Below, in pieces: positions 60,835 through 64,000 of a DNA stretch of 64,000 nt. Made by a program: the position numbers and the translations under genes. Position 1 is the first letter of the stretch, and the number at the start of each line of letters is the position of its first letter. The notes beneath the pieces were generated by a model. The model saw only the letters and a program-made list of their open reading frames with translations. It ran no database searches and had not been told where the DNA came from. The stretch covers positions 124,001-188,000 of the forward strand of contig NZ_BDCK01000030.1 of assembly GCF_001613465.1 (NCBI RefSeq), read 5' to 3'. The DNA is from Nocardia niwae NBRC 108934 = DSM 45340. Lineage in GTDB: Bacteria > Actinomycetota > Actinomycetes > Mycobacteriales > Mycobacteriaceae.

Positions 60835-61874
60835 CGCACACCTCCTGTCCGCAGACGTGCACGCCTGCCCGCGCCGAGTTCTTCCGCCACCGTGACGACC
60901 TGCTCCGGGATGATCGAGTCGAGGCACGGGTGTCCCACGACCGGGCACTCCCTGGCCCTGCTCCCGCGGCAGGGCGCGTCTTGGTCACCGAGCATGGCCA
61001 CCGGCACGCCGTAGGGCGCCCACCGCGCGGCGGGCACGACCGGTGCGAAGAGCGAGACCACGGGTGTGCCGACGGCCGCCGCGAGGTGCGCGGGCCCGGT
61101 GTTCGGCGCGACCACGACGCTCGCGTCGCGCAGCACGGCGGCGAGTTCGGGCAGGGTGGTGGCGCCGCCGAGGTCGACGGCGTGCCTGCCGGCGACGGCG
61201 CCGGTGAGCGGCCGGTCGTCGGGTGCGCCGGTGACCACCACGCGGTGCCCGGCGCCGGTCAGCGCGGCGACGATGGCCGCCGAACGGGACGAGGAGGGCT
61301 GTCGCGCGGGTACCGACGCGGCCGGATGCACCACCACATAGCCCGGTTCGCCGGTGAGCGCACCGACCTTCGGCAACGGCTGGCGGACCGCGAGTTTCCC
61401 GTCGTCCCCGGACGGTAGCCGGAATCCGGCAGCCTCGGCGAGCGACAGCGCGCGTTCGGCTTCGGGCGGATCACCGTCGACGCGATGGCGCAGATCCAGC
61501 AGCGACCCGGGGTAGTCCTCGGAGATGGCGCCGATCCAGGGGACGCCGGCCATCCTGAGCAACAGCGCCAGCGGCAGCGGCGACTGGTGAAAGGACGTGA
61601 GGATCAACGCCAGATCCAGGTCGAGTGCGCGGATCCGATCGAGGAACGCGTCGATGCCGGCCGCGGCGACCGCGGGGGGCTCCAGGTCGATCCACGGCGC
61701 GCACCAGGTCATCACCTGGTCCACGCCCGGCAACAGGTCGGCGGCCGCCCGGCCACGCGGTCCGGACAACAGCGTCACCGAATCGACGTGCGCTGCCACC
61801 GCCCGCACGCACGGCCCCGCCAGCAGCACATCGCCGAAATTGTCCATGCGTGCCACCAGCGCCCGGCTTGTCAT
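60831..61874 (-). CDS. Second GT9 family glycosyltransferase
   Basis: A 347-residue GT9 protein: LVARMDNFGDVLLAGPCVRAV, YVVVHPAASVPARQPS, VVVAPNTGPAHLAAAVGTPVVSLFAP. Cys residues in the C-terminal part (DAPCRGSRARECPVVGHPCLD) may bind a metal, as in some heptosyltransferases. It probably adds a second heptose or another sugar to the growing glycan. ATGA overlap with the preceding gene. Confidence 0.87.
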   Translation of the reverse strand: MTSRALVARMDNFGDVLLAGPCVRAVAAHVDSVTLLSGPRGRAAADLLPGVDQVMTWCAPWIDLEPPAVAAAGIDAFLDRIRALDLDLALILTSFHQSPLPLALLLRMAGVPWIGAISEDYPGSLLDLRHRVDGDPPEAERALSLAEAAGFRLPSGDDGKLAVRQPLPKVGALTGEPGYVVVHPAASVPARQPSSSRSAAIVAALTGAGHRVVVTGAPDDRPLTGAVAGRHAVDLGGATTLPELAAVLRDASVVVAPNTGPAHLAAAVGTPVVSLFAPVVPAARWAPYGVPVAMLGDQDAPCRGSRARECPVVGHPCLDSIIPEQVVTVAEELGAGRRARLRTGGVR

Positions 61875-63370
61875 GGCACGCCCGCCATCGCCAGCCGTAC
61901 GGCTTCGGGCAGGTCCCGCGCCACAGTCGCTTCGCGGCGGGCGCGGCGCACCTCGTCGGGAAGGGTGCGCGCCGTCGGCACCAGGATCGCGCGGGCGCCC
62001 GCGGACTGGGCGGCGGCGACGTCGGCGCCGGTGTCGCCGATGACCACGCACCTGCCGACGTCGACGCCGAGTTCTGCCGCGGCTCGCCGGATCAGGCCCG
62101 GCTCGGGTTTGCGGCACCCGCAGCCGTCGCGTTCGCCGTGCACGCATACCTGCCACGTGGCGAACGGTCCGAGCAACTCCTCGACCCGGGAATTCACCGC
62201 GGCGAGCTGTCGACGGCTGATCAATCCGCGCGCTACGCCGGATTGGTTGCTCACGATGCCCAGTTGGACACCGGCCGCACGGACCTTTCCGAGCGCGTCG
62301 ACGGCCCCGGGCACCGGCTGGACCTTGGTGGGGTCGGCGAGATAGGGGACATCGACGATGAGGGTGTCGTCGCGGTCGAACAGCAACGCCAGCGGCGAGG
62401 CGTGGGTGGCGTTCCGGTGGCGCAGCTCGCCGCGCAGCCGATGCCAGCACGCGGCGGGTGGGATCAGCGCGCTACTCACCGTCATCCGGCCGATCTCGGC
62501 GGGCGTGCGCGGCCCCGGCGCGATTCGGCGCGCGGCGAATTCGCCGGTCGAGGCCATCCAAAGCGCGGCGAAGGCCAGGGCTGGACGCAGGCGGCCGGTC
62601 AGGCCGAGCGCCGCGGCCATCGCGCCCGCCGCGGTGGTGAGCGCGTGGCGGGGGAGCAGACCTTTGTCCTCGCCGATGCGTTGCCGCCACCGAGCGCCGT
62701 ACTTCCGCCGCAGCAAAGCGTTGTCGGCGTTCCCGCGTTGTGCTCGCACACTCGCCATGGGCCCCGACGCGCGGAGCGGGTGGCGTGTGCCGCGTCGTCC
62801 GGCCGCGATGGCGTACCCCGCCAGGCAGACCCGCAGCGCCAAGTCGGCATCCTCGCGAAACGCCCGCGGAAACCGTTCGTCGAATCCGCCGACCGCGACC
62901 AGCGCGGACCGGCGGTAGGCCATGTCCGCGGTGATCCACCGGGCGGTGGCCAGCCGGGCGATTCCCCGTTCCGCGTCGGTCGGCTTGCGGTGCTGCGGCA
63001 GTGGAACCTCGATCCGGGCCGTGGACGCCGCCGTGTTCTCGTCGAGGTCCCGCAAGTCGTCTTCCAGCCGGGCACGCCAATCCGGTGGAGTGAGCACGTC
63101 GTCGTCGAGGAAGGCGATCCAGACGCCCGTGGCGGCTTGCCATCCCGCATTCCGCGCCGCGGCGGGTCCGCGGCCACCCGAGCGGATGACCTGAACGGCG
63201 GGCACGGTCTCGGGCAGTGGCAGGTCCCCGCCGCGGGGACGGTCGTCGACCACGATGATCTCCCGTGGCTTGGGACCCGTCGCGGCCTCCAGCGACTCGA
63301 GCAGCGTGCGAAGACTTTCCCGGCCGGTGGTCGGAATGACGATGCTGTAGTCCACGGTGTGGCCGTTCAT
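61871..63370 (-). CDS. GT2 glycosyltransferase fused to GmhB-like HAD phosphatase
   Basis: A 499-residue fusion. Residues 1-250 are a GT2 glycosyltransferase: SIVIPTTGRESLRTLLESLE, VVDDRP, and the DxD-like FLDDDVLTPPDW. After residue 325 comes a HAD subfamily IIIA domain as in GmhB: LLFDRDDTLIVD, VSNQSGVARG, CGCRKPEPGLI (Cys residues that may bind zinc) and VIGDTGADVAAA. GmhB removes the 7-phosphate of heptose 1,7-bisphosphate. Fusing a glycosyltransferase to it, beside gmhA and hldE, would link precursor supply to transfer. The ATG at 63370 overlaps the carbamoyltransferase stop. Confidence 0.88.
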   Translation of the reverse strand: MNGHTVDYSIVIPTTGRESLRTLLESLEAATGPKPREIIVVDDRPRGGDLPLPETVPAVQVIRSGGRGPAAARNAGWQAATGVWIAFLDDDVLTPPDWRARLEDDLRDLDENTAASTARIEVPLPQHRKPTDAERGIARLATARWITADMAYRRSALVAVGGFDERFPRAFREDADLALRVCLAGYAIAAGRRGTRHPLRASGPMASVRAQRGNADNALLRRKYGARWRQRIGEDKGLLPRHALTTAAGAMAAALGLTGRLRPALAFAALWMASTGEFAARRIAPGPRTPAEIGRMTVSSALIPPAACWHRLRGELRHRNATHASPLALLFDRDDTLIVDVPYLADPTKVQPVPGAVDALGKVRAAGVQLGIVSNQSGVARGLISRRQLAAVNSRVEELLGPFATWQVCVHGERDGCGCRKPEPGLIRRAAAELGVDVGRCVVIGDTGADVAAAQSAGARAILVPTARTLPDEVRRARREATVARDLPEAVRLAMAGVP

Positions 63371-64000
63371 GAGCGGCGAACCACGAACGGGCCGAGGGCG
63401 AGCAGATCGATCGGCGCGGAACCGAAGCATTCGAGGGCGTCGCGGGGTGAATCGACCATCGGCCTGCCCGCGGTGTTCAAGCTGGTGTTGACCACCACGG
63501 GCAACCCGGTGCGCCGGTCGAACTCCGACAACATCCGCGCCAGGACGGGGTTGTCCGCGGGATCGACGGTCTGCACGCGCGCGGTACCGTCCACGTGGGT
63601 CACGGCGGGAATCAGCGCCCGCCACTGCGGCGCGACGTCGTGGACGAACAGCATGTAGGGGCTCGGCAGCGGTCCGCGTCCGAAGATCTCGGATGCCCGC
63701 TCGGCCAGCACCATCGGCGCGAGCGGCCGGAACTGCTCCCGCCCTTTCACATCGTTGAGGCGCTCGAGATTCGCCGACCGACCGGGGTGGGCCAGCAGCG
63801 AGCGATGCCCGAGTGCGCGCGGGCCGAATTCGGCCCGGCCCTGGAACCAGGCCACCACCTGGTCTTCGGCGAGCGCTCGGGCCACCTCGGCCGCGATGTC
63901 CGCGGATTTCGTGTAGCGGACCTTGGCCGTGCGCAGAACTGTCTCCAGCTGCGCGTCGCTCCATTCGCGCCCGAGAGCGGCTCCCCGCATCGGTGTGACC
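63367..64000 (-). CDS. Carbamoyltransferase, C-terminal part (runs off window)
   Basis: The visible 211 residues carry WFQGRAEFGPRALGHRSLLAHP and VNTSLNTAGRPMVDSPRDALECF, the C-terminal domain of NodU/CmcH-type carbamoyltransferases. The N-terminal Kae1-like half lies right of the window. Such enzymes put a carbamoyl group on sugar hydroxyls from carbamoyl phosphate and ATP. In this cluster the target is probably a sugar of the heptose glycan. ATGA overlap with the downstream gene. Confidence 0.9.
   Translation of the reverse strand, partial: VTPMRGAALGREWSDAQLETVLRTAKVRYTKSADIAAEVARALAEDQVVAWFQGRAEFGPRALGHRSLLAHPGRSANLERLNDVKGREQFRPLAPMVLAERASEIFGRGPLPSPYMLFVHDVAPQWRALIPAVTHVDGTARVQTVDPADNPVLARMLSEFDRRTGLPVVVNTSLNTAGRPMVDSPRDALECFGSAPIDLLALGPFVVRRS

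Overview
The window is very GC-rich, with strong third-position GC, GTG starts and 4-nt stop/start overlaps. It carries a fatty acyl-AMP ligase, a spore-photoproduct-lyase-like radical SAM protein, DUF2293 and many secreted or membrane proteins of mycolata type. I infer an actinomycete of the Mycobacteriales, most likely Nocardia; no rRNA, tRNA or core marker is present to prove it. Genes run off both ends.

Layout. 1-1857: start of a secreted protein (minus strand) and a complete radical SAM gene. 2782-21069: twelve plus-strand genes so tightly packed (nine of eleven junctions are 4-nt ATGA/GTGA overlaps) that they must be one operon. It encodes two acyl carrier proteins, a 1971-residue four-part fusion (class III aminotransferase, acyl-ACP-reductase-like, PEP-synthase/rifampicin-phosphotransferase-like, thymidylate-kinase-like), a second kinase, a fatty acyl-AMP ligase, a P450, a second dikinase-like enzyme, an alpha-oxoamine synthase, a nucleotidyltransferase-like protein, a HAD hydrolase, a lipid kinase and an SDR. 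This reads as a dedicated pathway for an unusual amino- or sphingoid-like phospholipid. A diverged 233-bp copy of part of the radical SAM gene lies at 22793-23025, so the operon and its TetR/oxidoreductase neighbours are bracketed by direct repeats.

21085-38489: ordinary accessory genes. These are a TetR/oxidoreductase pair around a triple operator, a DUF2293 protein, a GbsR-ABC exporter operon, an ArsR-arsenate-reductase-like fusion, transporters, a SufR-like regulator divergent from a DUF2231-membrane protein-folE operon, a short RecQ, a beta-trefoil protein and an NAD-dependent epimerase.

38957-51264: four large co-oriented genes (DUF6603 protein, a 935-residue protein with a Tat-like N-terminus, a 1707-residue protein with five LysM repeats, and a 540-residue protein) that look like one uncharacterised system. 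51653-55719: a cytosine-permease-family transporter, a histidine-kinase remnant and three unknown proteins.

55931-64000 (minus strand): a heptose/glycan cluster of carbamoyltransferase, a GT2-GmhB fusion, two GT9 enzymes, GmhA, HldE, SDR and UDP-glucose dehydrogenase, again with mostly overlapping ends. Together GmhA, HldE and the GmhB domain could make a nucleotide-activated heptose for the two GT9 transferases. No CRISPR array, insertion sequence, prophage or complete PKS/NRPS was seen.
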